Source: Candidatus Jettenia sp. AMX2
GTDB lineage: Bacteria > Planctomycetota > Brocadiia > Brocadiales > Brocadiaceae
Direction: 5' to 3'
NCBI GenBank assembly: GCA_030583665.1
Contig: CP129469.1
Location: 1,178,001 to 1,242,000, forward strand
DNA length: 64,000 nt
Shown piece by piece: positions 17,896-26,868 of this stretch. The stretch's first letter is position 1. Every line of letters starts with the position of its first letter. The notes under the pieces are model-generated. The model was not told where the DNA came from, did no database searches, and saw nothing but the letters and a program-made list of their open reading frames with translations. The position numbers and the translations under genes are program-made.

Positions 17896-19899
17896 ATGCG
17901 TAATTTTAAGAGAAGTCTTATCATGGTAATAGTTGTTTTTCTGGTAACAGGTATTATGGGTGCAAGCTTTGCCCAACAGAATATTATCACAAAAGAAGTG
18001 GTGAGGACGTTTGAGAAACAAAAGTGGGCAACAGATGAAATCATTGTGAAATTTAAAGCGGATGTTTCTCAGGGTGAGATTAACCTGGCAAACCGTTCAC
18101 AAAGGTGTTCAGTCCTCTCAAAAAGCAACCGCGGGAAATTTATGTGTCTTCGGATACCGAAAAATAAAACCGCGAAGGAGATGGTTGATATTTATAAAAG
18201 AAGCCCTAAGGTAGCGTATGCAGAACCAAATTTCATAGCCTCTGCACTATGGGCACCTAACGACCCTATTTATTCCTATCAGTGGCACCTGTACAACTCT
18301 GAATATAAAGGTATTAATATGGAATCTGCCTGGGATATTCATAAAGGAGATTCTAATCCCAAAGTTATTGTGGCAGTACTTGATACAGGTGTGGCTTATG
18401 AAAATTATGGGATATTTAAACAAGCCCCCGATCTTGCCCAGACCTCTTTTGTTGCGGGATACGATTTTGTTAATAATACTACTCATCCGAATGATGATGA
18501 AGGTCATGGTACCCATGTAGCCGGGACGATAGCTCAGAGCACCCATAATAGTCTGGGAGTAGCCGGTGTCGCCTTTAATGCATCAATAATGCCGGTAAAG
18601 GTATTGAACAAAGATGGTTTGGGTACCTATGCAAATATTGCTGAAGGTATTTATTTTGCCACCGATAATGGCGCACAGGTAATTAATATGAGCTTTGGCA
18701 GCACGAGCGAGTCTAAGACCCTGGAGAATGCTTTAGCCTATGCTTATGGAAAAGGTATAACTATTGTATGTGCTGCCGGAAATCAAGGCAGGACAGGTAA
18801 TGACGAAGATGACCCTCCAGTATATCCTGCTGCCTATAATGCATATTGTATTGCAGTCGGTGCTACAAGGTATGATGAAAAAAGATCTTATTATTCCAAT
18901 AGAGGGAGTTACATAGATATTACAGCTCCAGGCGGGGATTTATACGTTGATCAGAACAAAGATGGGTATGGCGACGGTGTCCTTCAACAGACCTTTGGGA
19001 ATAACATGGCAAGTTTTGCCTATTATTTTTACCAGGGTACGTCTATGGCTTGTTCCCACGTTGCGGGCGTTGCCGCGCTGTTGATTTCTCATGGTATTAC
19101 CGGTCCGGATACTATAAGATTGGCTTTGGAGACAACAGCCAAAGATAAAGGGCCTTCGGGTTGGGATAGGGAATATGGCTGGGGTATAGTGGATGCGGCT
19201 GCAGCCCTTGACTATTCAATAACTCCTATCCATGATTTAGCTATTTCCAGTATATCAGTACCAGCACAGGTTTTTCAGGGAGACATTGTTCCTATAATAG
19301 TAAATGTTACAAATCAGGGTGATTTTGCAGAATCATCAACAGTTACCCTGGTTGATATCACTGATGATAAAATGATAGACGAGCAATCTGTTATCTTGTC
19401 GAGTGGGGAAACAGAAGAAATGGTATTTAATTGGGATGCAACAGATGCATCCTTAGGTGGACATACACTTAAAGCAGAAGTATGCACTGTATCGGGAGAA
19501 ACTAATACAAGCAACAATTCCATGACTGCCACTGTTACAATACAGGCAAAACCTGTTAGTTTGGCAATGCATATAGCAAAAATTTCTATGAGGCTGCGGA
19601 AAAAAGGTTCACACTACAGGGCAATAGCTGATGTAACTATTGTAGATCAAAGTAAGAATCCCGTTGCCGGAGCCATGGTAACGGGAGATTGGGTCTTAAG
19701 TGACGGTAAGATCGATACGAACATAAATACAGCTTCTAATAAAACAAACTGCTCCGGGATAGCTAGATTGAGTTCGGCTCGGGTTAAGGCTAAATCCGGA
19801 AACACCTTTGAATTAACAATCAAAAACGTTGCAAGGGATGGGTACTGGTTCGATTCTGACAGTAATGTAAAATCAAGTGGTTCAATCGTAGTACCCTAA
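17896..19899 (+). CDS. secreted subtilisin-like serine protease (S8) with CARDB domain
   Basis: A 667-residue exported protease. It has a signal peptide ending near ASFAQQ (residue 28), an I9-like propeptide to about 115 (IIVKFKADVSQGEINLA), and a catalytic domain with Asp163 (VLDTGV), His204 (GHGTHVAG), oxyanion Asn296 (AAGNQG) and Ser383 (GTSMACSHVAG). From about residue 448 a CARDB-type beta domain (NQGDFAESSTVTLVD) is followed by a second Ig-like or transthyretin-like domain to the end. Catalytic residues are complete. The ATG has GAGGTGAAGG directly upstream. An intrinsic terminator follows, so it is probably monocistronic. Likely role: extracellular or periplasmic protein degradation or processing. 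Confidence 0.93.
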   Translation: MRNFKRSLIMVIVVFLVTGIMGASFAQQNIITKEVVRTFEKQKWATDEIIVKFKADVSQGEINLANRSQRCSVLSKSNRGKFMCLRIPKNKTAKEMVDIYKRSPKVAYAEPNFIASALWAPNDPIYSYQWHLYNSEYKGINMESAWDIHKGDSNPKVIVAVLDTGVAYENYGIFKQAPDLAQTSFVAGYDFVNNTTHPNDDEGHGTHVAGTIAQSTHNSLGVAGVAFNASIMPVKVLNKDGLGTYANIAEGIYFATDNGAQVINMSFGSTSESKTLENALAYAYGKGITIVCAAGNQGRTGNDEDDPPVYPAAYNAYCIAVGATRYDEKRSYYSNRGSYIDITAPGGDLYVDQNKDGYGDGVLQQTFGNNMASFAYYFYQGTSMACSHVAGVAALLISHGITGPDTIRLALETTAKDKGPSGWDREYGWGIVDAAAALDYSITPIHDLAISSISVPAQVFQGDIVPIIVNVTNQGDFAESSTVTLVDITDDKMIDEQSVILSSGETEEMVFNWDATDASLGGHTLKAEVCTVSGETNTSNNSMTATVTIQAKPVSLAMHIAKISMRLRKKGSHYRAIADVTIVDQSKNPVAGAMVTGDWVLSDGKIDTNINTASNKTNCSGIARLSSARVKAKSGNTFELTIKNVARDGYWFDSDSNVKSSGSIVVP

Positions 19900-19927
19900 A
19901 TATATCTGTTTTCTTATATTTATTGTT

Positions 19928-19969
19928 AATTGCTGAGGTTTATTGGTGTAGACCTCAGCAATTCTTTTT
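19928..19969 (+). terminator. intrinsic terminator after the subtilase gene
   Basis: A perfect 12-bp stem (AATTGCTGAGGT at 19928-19939 with its complement at 19952-19963), a 12-base loop, then CTTTTT. Confidence 0.9.
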
Positions 19970-20113
19970 GTTCTATGAAAATAATTGTTCCGGATGTTTT
20001 ATCTTTCATTGGTCGCTTCACTTCTTCAAATAACAAGCATAGTGATTCCTTCGCTCTGTGTCATCTGAAGGCACTGTATGTCTTCTGATCTGAGCGTAGA
20101 ATCTCATGTAATA

Positions 20114-20719
20114 CTATGTCCGGGAATCAATTCCCTGGTTTGCCAATGCATCGGCACCGACGTTTTCCTCTCTGCGCACATGCTGAATTTCCCATACAGG
20201 TATCTTCTTGAGAAGCGCTATGAGTTTATGATAGAGAGGTAATATGTTTGTGCTCTTTACCTGATACATACCTTTAAGCTGCCTTACAAGGAGTTCGCTG
20301 TCCGTTTTAAAGGTTACTTTTTTAGCATTATAGTCGATGGCCTTCTGGGCCGCAAGTATCATGGCCTGATATTCAGCAACATTATTGGTCGATTTGCCAA
20401 TATATTTGCATATCTCTTCAATAATTTGATAATTTTTATTGAATACAACGATGCCGATACCCGCCTCCCCCGGATTTCCCCTTGATGCACCATCGGTATG
20501 AACGATGAGATGGGTGAATCCGCCTTCTTTTGGATGAGGTGTAGCTGAATGAGATACATTGGTATCTTCAATCCCTTTTCCCTTCGCACGGCAAGAGATA
20601 TTTTGAATGAGTGAATCAATCATCCTTTCTGTTATCCCCGGATTTTCTTTATATAATTTTTCCTTATCGATGTATTTAAACATGAGCAATAATAATTCAT
20701 TGGGAGGTATGTTCTTCAT
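20114..20719 (-). CDS. RNase H-like protein with N-terminal extension
   Basis: A 201-residue protein. Residues 70-198 are an RNase HI fold with the full acidic set Asp76 (HTDGASRGNPG), Glu116 (NNVAEYQAM), Asp140 (FKTDSELLVRQ) and Asp190 (NVGADALANQ). It probably cleaves RNA in RNA-DNA hybrids. It lacks the basic protrusion of E. coli RnhA and resembles the compact YpdQ/archaeal-type group. The first 65 residues (helical, MKNIPPNELLLLMFKYIDKE) are not an obvious hybrid-binding domain and I do not recognise them. AAAGGAG precedes the ATG at a good distance. Confidence 0.88.
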   Translation of the reverse strand: MKNIPPNELLLLMFKYIDKEKLYKENPGITERMIDSLIQNISCRAKGKGIEDTNVSHSATPHPKEGGFTHLIVHTDGASRGNPGEAGIGIVVFNKNYQIIEEICKYIGKSTNNVAEYQAMILAAQKAIDYNAKKVTFKTDSELLVRQLKGMYQVKSTNILPLYHKLIALLKKIPVWEIQHVRREENVGADALANQGIDSRT

Positions 20720-20973
20720 TACTGATAAGCTCCTTTTTTATTTTAAGCAATTCAAAAATATATTGTTATTCTAAAAGCCAGGTCATTGAATATCAAATAT
20801 TTTATAATTGTTCGAAATTTTGAGTTTGTTTATTTGTCTTGATACAACGGTACTTTTTCTTGACCTAAAATAAATTACAAAGTATCATTGCCTAATTGCA
20901 CTGCCTGGATAATTCCTAAAATCAAGCAAAAGTGTGAAGCAAGGTATGAACATAAGTTCTTCTAACATCAATT

Positions 20974-22491
20974 ATGAACGATAAACGTAGTATAACCCGA
21001 ATTATTTTGTTTTTACTAATTTGTCTTTTGATAACATATTTTTCTAGTTTAAAGGTATTTGCACACCAAAATACCCTTGAAAAGATTAAAGCCACTGGTA
21101 CATTAGTATGGGGTTTTGATGCAGAAGGGGGAGCGCCCTATGTGTTTTATGACCCTGCGCATCCTTCAGGGCTTATCGGTTTTGAGGTTGATCTGGTGCA
21201 TGCCATTGCAAGGGAAATGGGAGTAAAGGTGCAGTATTTTCAAAATGCATGGGATAGCATCCTGCTTGCCCTTCAGCGTGGAGATTTTGATATCGCAATG
21301 AATGGAGTCGAGATTACACCGGAAAGAGAACACGGTGTATTGTTCAGCAGGCCGTATTTTGTTTATGCAGAACAGATTGTTGTTCGTGCTTCAGAGGTGC
21401 GTATCAACAGCCTGGAAGACCTTCGGGGAAAGAAGGTTGGCACCTTGTATAATACAGTAGCTAAAAAAATGCTGGATGCAACAGAAGGCATAAAAGTCAA
21501 TACGTATAGTGGGCAGGTAGAGCCTTTTAAGGATCTTTTGTCAAGTCGCATTGACGCTGTTTTTGTAGACCTTCCCATTGCATCTTATTATGTCATGTCA
21601 AACCCGCAATTGCGCTTTGGAGGTGATCCTGTCGGAGAGGGATATTACGGGATTGCTGTCCGTAAGGAGGATACAGCCCTTGTTGAGGAGCTGAACAGAA
21701 TTATTGAGAGGTTATTGAGATCCGGTGAATTAAAAAAGATTTATGACCGGTGGGCATTGTGGAACCCGATGCAGGAAAGGCTTCTTTTGCATGAGGGACT
21801 CTTACGAAAATACATTGAAAATCCTGCAAACGTTTCCCAAAGGGTGCCCCTTCGTGTAACCACTTTTTTACCTACTTTGTTTAAAGGGGCGCTTGTTACT
21901 ATAGGAATATCCGTTTTATCCATGATGTTGGCGGTTACTTTAGGTTTAGTATTAGCGGTCATGAGACTCTATGGCAATACATGGACACAAAGGATTGCTA
22001 CAGCATATATCGAGATTTACCGGGGAACACCGCTTCTTATTCAGTTATATATTTTATACTACGGTTTACCTAATATTGGTATTACCTTAAATGCCTTTAC
22101 AGCAGCCATTTTGGGACTCGGCATGAACTACGCTGCTTATGAGGCTGAGATTTACCGTGCAGGTATACAATCCATACCAAAAGGTCAAACTGAGGCGGCC
22201 CTTTCCCTTGGCATGCCAGGGCGTTTAGCCCTCAGGCGGATCATTCTGCCACAGGCATTCCGTATTACGATACCGCCGATGACGAATGATTTTGTTGCTT
22301 TGTTTAAAGACTCGTCATTAGTTTCTGTTATTGCTATTATAGAGCTTACTAAAAGTTATAGTATGCTGGCTGCCGCATCAATGAATTTTTTTACCCTGGG
22401 AATTATAACAGCCCTTCTTTATTTTGGTATGAGCTATCCCCTTTCATTATATGCGAGGAAATTAGAAAAGAAATTAGCGGGAAAGAGTTAA
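20974..22491 (+). CDS. polar amino-acid ABC transporter, substrate-binding protein fused to permease
   Basis: A 505-residue fusion. It has a membrane/signal segment at residues 8-30, then a family 3 solute-binding domain (about 35-275: VWGFDAEGGAPYVFY, DIAMNGVEITPER, LRGKKVGTLYNTVA, GEGYYGIAVRKED). A HisM/GlnP-type permease domain runs from about 305 to 505, with the ATPase-coupling EAA loop EAALSLGMPGRLALRRIILP. The binding domain would sit tethered in the periplasm. Substrate is probably glutamine or another polar amino acid. The ATPase gene follows 178 bp downstream. Such fusions are known in several phyla. Confidence 0.9.
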   Translation: MNDKRSITRIILFLLICLLITYFSSLKVFAHQNTLEKIKATGTLVWGFDAEGGAPYVFYDPAHPSGLIGFEVDLVHAIAREMGVKVQYFQNAWDSILLALQRGDFDIAMNGVEITPEREHGVLFSRPYFVYAEQIVVRASEVRINSLEDLRGKKVGTLYNTVAKKMLDATEGIKVNTYSGQVEPFKDLLSSRIDAVFVDLPIASYYVMSNPQLRFGGDPVGEGYYGIAVRKEDTALVEELNRIIERLLRSGELKKIYDRWALWNPMQERLLLHEGLLRKYIENPANVSQRVPLRVTTFLPTLFKGALVTIGISVLSMMLAVTLGLVLAVMRLYGNTWTQRIATAYIEIYRGTPLLIQLYILYYGLPNIGITLNAFTAAILGLGMNYAAYEAEIYRAGIQSIPKGQTEAALSLGMPGRLALRRIILPQAFRITIPPMTNDFVALFKDSSLVSVIAIIELTKSYSMLAAASMNFFTLGIITALLYFGMSYPLSLYARKLEKKLAGKS

Positions 22492-22669
22492 ATATTGGGA
22501 AGTAGAGGCCGAGGATGGTAGAGTATCTTCAGGGATATATTTTTACATTTTCAGCAAAAATATTATTTATAGAGTCTGGAATTCCGCTTTACGTAAGGTT
22601 TCGGAGAAGGTTTTAATACTTCCCAACATTTGGCGCTCTTCAGACTCGCTCGGGTTAGGATTTCTCAGG

Positions 22670-23449
22670 ATGAATCATATGATCACGATTCGTAATCTCC
22701 GAAAAAGGTACGAACAACAATTCCTGTTTAAAGGGTTGGATTTGAACATAGAGAAAGGAAGCGTTGTTACCGTTATCGGACCTTCCGGCAGTGGTAAAAG
22801 TACACTCTTACGGTGTATGAATGGCCTGGAATCCTTTCAGAGAGGACACATCTCTTTTCATGATCAAAAGATCTATGGTACGGACGAACAAAATTACCAT
22901 AAGGAGCAGGAGCGATGTACCCTTAATAATATACGCAAAAGGGTAGGGATGGTCTTTCAGCAGTTTAATCTCTTTCCACACATGACCGTCCTGCAGAATA
23001 TTAGAGAAGCCCCGGTGTATGTATTGGGAATGAATCAGGCTGAAGCAGAATCACATGCAATATCCCTGCTTCGTAAGGTAAATCTGGAGGGAAAGGCAGG
23101 GAGTTATCCCGGGCAATTATCGGGAGGCGAACAGCAGCGCATAGCTATTGCACGTGCCATGGCCATGAACCCGGAAGCGTTGCTCTTTGATGAACCAACA
23201 TCATCTCTTGATCCAGAAATGATTGATGATGTGCTTCTGGTAATAAAGAAGCTTGTATCAGAGGGAATGACAACGGTGATAGCAACGCATGAGATGAGCT
23301 TTGCAAGGGAGATATCCACAAAGGTAGTTTTTCTTGAGAAAGGAGATATTGTTGAACAGGGCGAGCCACAGGAAATCTTTTATCACCCCAAAAATGACAG
23401 GACAAAGGCCTTTCTCGAACGCTTCAGGAGGATTATATCAGCTTCCTAA
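22670..23449 (+). CDS. glnQ: polar amino-acid ABC transporter ATP-binding protein (GlnQ-like)
   Basis: A 259-residue ATPase with Walker A GPSGSGKSTLLRCMNGLE, Q-loop VGMVFQQFNLFPHMTV, signature LSGGEQQRIAIARAMAM, Walker B LLFDEPTSSLDPE and H-loop ATHEMSFA. The QQFNLFPHMTVLQN and TSSLDPE blocks are typical of polar amino-acid importers. It should energise the binding-protein/permease fusion just upstream. Two ATGs (22670 and 22679) are possible. The first has TTAGGA 9 bp upstream. Confidence 0.9.
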   Translation: MNHMITIRNLRKRYEQQFLFKGLDLNIEKGSVVTVIGPSGSGKSTLLRCMNGLESFQRGHISFHDQKIYGTDEQNYHKEQERCTLNNIRKRVGMVFQQFNLFPHMTVLQNIREAPVYVLGMNQAEAESHAISLLRKVNLEGKAGSYPGQLSGGEQQRIAIARAMAMNPEALLFDEPTSSLDPEMIDDVLLVIKKLVSEGMTTVIATHEMSFAREISTKVVFLEKGDIVEQGEPQEIFYHPKNDRTKAFLERFRRIISAS

Positions 23450-23672
23450 GTGTGGAATTTGATAGTATATGATTTTATTAAGTAAATGTAAATCAACGAT
23501 TCGTAACTACGATGCTTCCTCGCTACGATGAAGACTCTGACTCCCGAAAACGTTACGCCCGTTCTCAGGTATCCCTCTGTGTCTTGCACATTACCTTCTT
23601 TTCTGAAGCAAAACAACTGGACATGCCGAAGCAGTTAAATACGTAATTATTTATGGCAAAGAAAGGAATGTA

Positions 23673-23816
23673 ATGGTAGCATATGAACAGCAGTATGCAG
23701 ATGTTAGGCTTTTGACAATACACCCTCTAAAAGAAGGTGAGGAAGCAGAAGTTGTAAAGATATCTTCAGTTGGCATATATCCCTTAATTGTGAAGTATCA
23801 GGTCTCAAGCCGGTAA
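23673..23816 (+). CDS. possible 47-residue small protein
   Basis: A short frame with AAAGGAA at 23661-23667 ahead of its ATG and a stop at 23814-23816. The product has a beta-rich look (RLLTIHPLKEGEEAEVVKIS, then GIYPLIVKYQVSSR), reminiscent of FeoA/SH3-like small folds, but I cannot assign it. It ends 60 bp before mscL and may be its upstream partner. Coding status is uncertain. Confidence 0.3.
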   Translation: MVAYEQQYADVRLLTIHPLKEGEEAEVVKISSVGIYPLIVKYQVSSR

Positions 23817-23876
23817 AGAGGTTTGAAGAGTGTATTAATTTTATTGAATTTATTTCTTACGAAAGGAGAAAGAGGT

Positions 23877-24317
23877 ATGAATGTTTTAAAAGAATTCAAG
23901 TTATTTGCAATGCGGGGCAACGTCCTGGATTTAGCGGTCGGTATTATCATAGGCGCAGCCTTCGGCAAAATTATTACTTCGCTGGTAAATGATGTGCTTA
24001 TGCCTCCCATAGGGTTACTTCTTGGAGGGATGGATTTCAGCAATCTTTTTGTTAATCTGTCAGATACGGACTATAGCAGCCGTGCAGAAGCGCTGGCAGC
24101 AGGGGCGCCGACTATTGGTTACGGGGCTTTTATCAATACCATCATTGATTTTACCATTGTTGCGTTCGCAATTTTTATGCTCGTACGTGTAATAAACAAA
24201 TTAGCACAGCCAAAACCGGTAGCCGTGCCGGCAAATACAAAAGAATGCCCCTATTGTATCTCTGTCATTCCAATCAAAGCAACCCGTTGTTCGTTTTGCA
24301 CTTCTGAAGTGAAATGA
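23877..24317 (+). CDS. mscL: large-conductance mechanosensitive channel
   Basis: A 146-residue inner-membrane channel that opens under osmotic downshock. The N-terminal amphipathic helix and first membrane helix read [30 protein letters not shown]. The second helix is around 75-100 ([20 protein letters not shown]). The usual C-terminal helix is followed by a zinc-ribbon-like tail with two CxxC pairs (CPYC and CSFC), an extension known in some MscL proteins. The frame reaches back to 23823, but the ATG at 23877 with AAAGGAG at 23862-23868 gives the canonical N terminus. Confidence 0.94.
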   Translation: MNVLKEFKLFAMRGNVLDLAVGIIIGAAFGKIITSLVNDVLMPPIGLLLGGMDFSNLFVNLSDTDYSSRAEALAAGAPTIGYGAFINTIIDFTIVAFAIFMLVRVINKLAQPKPVAVPANTKECPYCISVIPIKATRCSFCTSEVK

Positions 24318-24455
24318 TGAGCACAAAAAAACCAACGAAGATAACTTGATTGTATAGGAATTTTCATTTTAATGAAGCGGGTTTGCGGGGAGGTGTAGTT
24401 ATAAGGTTGGTGATGGTAATATGATACGATAGTGTTTGTCCCAGTTCATGATCAG

Positions 24456-24488
24456 AACACTGTCAGGGTTGAGAACCCTGACAGTGTT
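24456..24488. repeat. perfect 15-bp hairpin
   Basis: AACACTGTCAGGGTT at 24456-24470 and its exact complement at 24474-24488 flank a 3-base GAG loop. No T-run follows, so it is a palindromic repeat rather than a standard terminator. Confidence 0.8.
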
Positions 24489-24546
24489 AATCTCCATTCG
24501 ACCCTACGTGTGGCTACAAACAAAGTCACCGAAGGCCTAATTGTAT

Positions 24547-24720
24547 ATGTATAGGAATTTCAAACTGTTAGTTCCTCCCCCCTGTCTGCGTGCGGTGACG
24601 CACGGGCAGGCTCGATGGGGGAGGTTAGGTGGGTGTGAAAGGAACAATCTGTGATCACCCTCCCTTAACCCCTCCCGTCAAGGGAGGGAAAATGTGTTTT
24701 TAGTCGCCGAAGGCCTAATT
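24547..24720 (+). repeat. dispersed repeat family A, copy 1
   Basis: This copy shares its ends and core with 54984-55186 (inverted) and 57319-57485. Common blocks are ATAGGAATTTCAAACTGTTA at one end, a first hairpin with TTCCTCCCCCCTGTCTGCG, then GAAAGGAACAATCTGTGATC, a second hairpin CCCTCCCTTA/AAGGGAGGG, and GTCGCCGAAGGCCTAATT at the other end. Confidence 0.85.
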
Positions 24721-24738
24721 TATGGGTAAATATGAGGC

Positions 24739-24922
24739 AACCCCGAAGGGGTGAGATGATTATAGCCAATACATAACCATAGATTAACAACCCCGAAGGG
24801 GTGGCATAAAACAACGATAATTCCAAAGGGATAGTATGAAGAATCTGTATTCTCTGTCACCCCTTCGGGGTTTAACCTATGTTTTGTACTTTTACTATAA
24901 TCATAACATCCCTTCGGGATTA
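24739..24922 (+). repeat. dispersed repeat family B, copy 1 (CCCCGAAGGGG palindromes)
   Basis: Several short palindromes AACCCCGAAGGGGT in both orientations, spaced by A/T-rich sequence with TATAATCATAACATCCCTTC near the end. The second copy is at 57049-57210 in the same orientation. Confidence 0.8.
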
Positions 24923-25074
24923 AAAAAGTGGCAACTTATCAAATCCCACCCTAACTTGTCATGGCAGGCGGGTATTCAAGCCAGTAGTTAAGAGTCATTT
25001 TTGTTAAAACAAAAACAGATATTTGTGAAATTATATGTTTCAAGGACATCTGAAATTTTTTATGGAGAAGCCTG

Positions 25075-25416
25075 ATGTCAAACATAACCAAAATACTTGC
25101 CCCTGATGGATCTGAAATTTATATCCAGTACGGAGAGGAAGAAAACGAAAAACTCCGGGCCGTTGGGGTTAGTAAAGAAGATATTTCTGGAAGGACGAAA
25201 AAATTTATGGAAGAGCTGCCCAAGACCATTCGCGGCTATTCAACGATGGTACTGAATGCTGTACAGGAAGGTATAACTGGCCAGATTGCACCCGAAAAAG
25301 TAACACTGGCATTTGGCCTGCAGATTGGGGGTGAGGCAGGTATACCCTTCATCACGAAGGGAACCGCACAGGCTAATGTTACAGTAAACATCGAATGGAA
25401 TTTAAAAAAAGGTTGA
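25075..25416 (+). CDS. trypsin-co-occurring domain 1 (Trypco1) protein
   Basis: A 113-residue single-domain protein resembling the CU044_2847/Trypco1 family: a beta-rich start (EIYIQYGEEE), a central helix (TIRGYSTMVLNAVQEGITG), PEKVTLAFGLQIGGEAGIPFIT, and an ending strand ANVTVNIEWNL. The family is known from comparative genomics to occur beside trypsin-like proteases in NTPase-dependent conflict systems. Here it precedes a trypsin-NACHT gene by 6 bp, exactly that arrangement. The ATG follows ATGGAGAAGCCTG, a reasonable ribosome-binding site. It may be a regulator or the substrate of the neighbouring protease; that is inference. Confidence 0.8.
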   Translation: MSNITKILAPDGSEIYIQYGEEENEKLRAVGVSKEDISGRTKKFMEELPKTIRGYSTMVLNAVQEGITGQIAPEKVTLAFGLQIGGEAGIPFITKGTAQANVTVNIEWNLKKG

Positions 25417-25422
25417 TGATAC

Positions 25423-26868
25423 ATGCCTCATTACGACATCGATACACTACGGGAATCGATGGTAAAGATCCTTCAGGATGATGGACAAACAACATCAGGT
25501 TCAGGTTTTATCATTCGCGAAGATGGATACATCGTCACTTGCCACCATGTCATTTACCAGTTAAAGAAACTCGGGGTAGAATATAAGAATCAGGTATTCG
25601 ATGCAACGTGGTGCGAAGACCTCTCAGATCCGGATGTTGATATTGCTGTCCTGAAAATAGATATTGAAAATGCCAAAACAGTACCGATTATTAAACCCAA
25701 AGAGCTGCAAGGACCAGTTACCGTTTATGGGTTTCCTGTTTCAAAAGAAGAATATTTTCCAAAAGGCTTTGATGTTCCTGCCGGTCAGATACAAAAAAGC
25801 GCATCCGTTAACACGCATGCTACTTACAACACCCTGGAAATTAAGTTTAACAATGCGTGGAACAGGCTTCCTCATAAAGATTCATGCTTCTCTTCTTATC
25901 GAATTCATGAAAAGGTTGATCCTGGCACAAGCGGTGGTCCCGTCCTTGCAGAAAATTTAGATGGGGTGGTAGGAATTGTGCAAAGCAGTAAAACCGGGGA
26001 GACCTATATTATTCGATGGGATAATATTCTCCCAAGCCTGGACAAACTGGGATTGGAGCCAAAGAAAAATGCGATATGCAGGTTCCTGGAAGACATTGAA
26101 AACAGATTCAAGGAAATAAAACTTTTCCACATCCGGCAAAAAATTCTTATGGAAAACCAATATATCCCCATTCAGGTCACCGTTGAGAGAAAATACCGTC
26201 ATGAAATAGAAACGTCATGGGGATATAGTGAGTCAGAGGAAGAATTGAAGCGTGCGTATGCCGTGAAAGGGGAGACAGAAGAATCGCAAAGGACTCAGGT
26301 ACCATGGGAAGATGCAAGGAAAGAGTATCAGAAAATTATGGTGCTTGCTGACCCGGGTATGGGAAAATCGACTCTCCTTCAGATGGAGGCGCTCGAAATT
26401 GCCATAAATGAACGGCAAAGTCTCAGGGAAGAAGGAAAAAACATTGAAGATATCATCGTTCCACTCAATATTAAGCTTTATGATCTGGCAAAGGATACGA
26501 GAGAGGTAGTGGATGTTATCCCGGATTTAGTTTCCCGTGACTACCCGAAAACTTCAAAGGGAATCACCGGTCTTTTAAAGGAAAAGTTGGAAGAAGGGAA
26601 GTGTACCCTGTTGCTGGATGCGCTGGATGAGGTGCCTCTGGAACACAGGAGAGAGCTGGCAGAAAGGCTTAACAGGTTTGCCGGAAATTATGACTGCCCG
26701 GTTATCTGCACCTCAAGAATTGCCGGATATGGCGGCGCTTTTTTGGATGGCGCCAAGGAAGTTGAGATCGTGCCCTTTGCCTGGAACAGACAGAGGATTA
26801 TATTCATACATGGTTTACCAATGCCAGGGATTTTATCAATGATGATTCGGTCTCTGCCACGGGATTAA
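25423..26868 (+). CDS. trypsin-like protease fused to NACHT ATPase, N-terminal fragment
   Basis: The first 450 or so residues of a large receptor-like protein. Residues 1-215 are a trypsin-fold protease with a complete triad: His42 (TCHHVI), Asp73 (DIAVLK) and Ser170 (GTSGGPV). Residues 295-450 start a NACHT STAND-type NTPase with Walker A ADPGMGKST (310-318) and Walker B TLLLDALDEVP. After VPFAW (26773-26784) this frame continues into unrelated sequence to 26868. The NACHT domain continues in the next frame as QTEDYIHTWF from about 26787. Restoring one G in the TGG of 26782-26784 gives WEQTEDYI, the usual NACHT sequence. So this is one broken gene, or one gene with a sequencing or programmed frameshift. 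Confidence 0.85.
   Translation: MPHYDIDTLRESMVKILQDDGQTTSGSGFIIREDGYIVTCHHVIYQLKKLGVEYKNQVFDATWCEDLSDPDVDIAVLKIDIENAKTVPIIKPKELQGPVTVYGFPVSKEEYFPKGFDVPAGQIQKSASVNTHATYNTLEIKFNNAWNRLPHKDSCFSSYRIHEKVDPGTSGGPVLAENLDGVVGIVQSSKTGETYIIRWDNILPSLDKLGLEPKKNAICRFLEDIENRFKEIKLFHIRQKILMENQYIPIQVTVERKYRHEIETSWGYSESEEELKRAYAVKGETEESQRTQVPWEDARKEYQKIMVLADPGMGKSTLLQMEALEIAINERQSLREEGKNIEDIIVPLNIKLYDLAKDTREVVDVIPDLVSRDYPKTSKGITGLLKEKLEEGKCTLLLDALDEVPLEHRRELAERLNRFAGNYDCPVICTSRIAGYGGAFLDGAKEVEIVPFAWNRQRIIFIHGLPMPGILSMMIRSLPRD

Larger units (their letters stand above)
24318..25074. other. intergenic repeat island before the Trypco1/NACHT module
   Basis: About 750 bp without genes. It holds a 15-bp hairpin (24456-24488), one copy of dispersed repeat family A (24547-24720) and one copy of family B (24739-24922). 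The remainder is unique A/T-rich sequence leading into the Trypco1 gene. Confidence 0.7.

Noticed and set aside
24456-24488. Hairpin as the mscL terminator
   Set aside because: It lies about 140 bp after mscL and has no T-run; better seen as a palindromic repeat.
24739-24922. Possible CRISPR array in the CCCCGAAGGGG region
   Set aside because: Palindromes are short, in both orientations, with irregular spacing and no unique equal-length spacers; no cas genes nearby.
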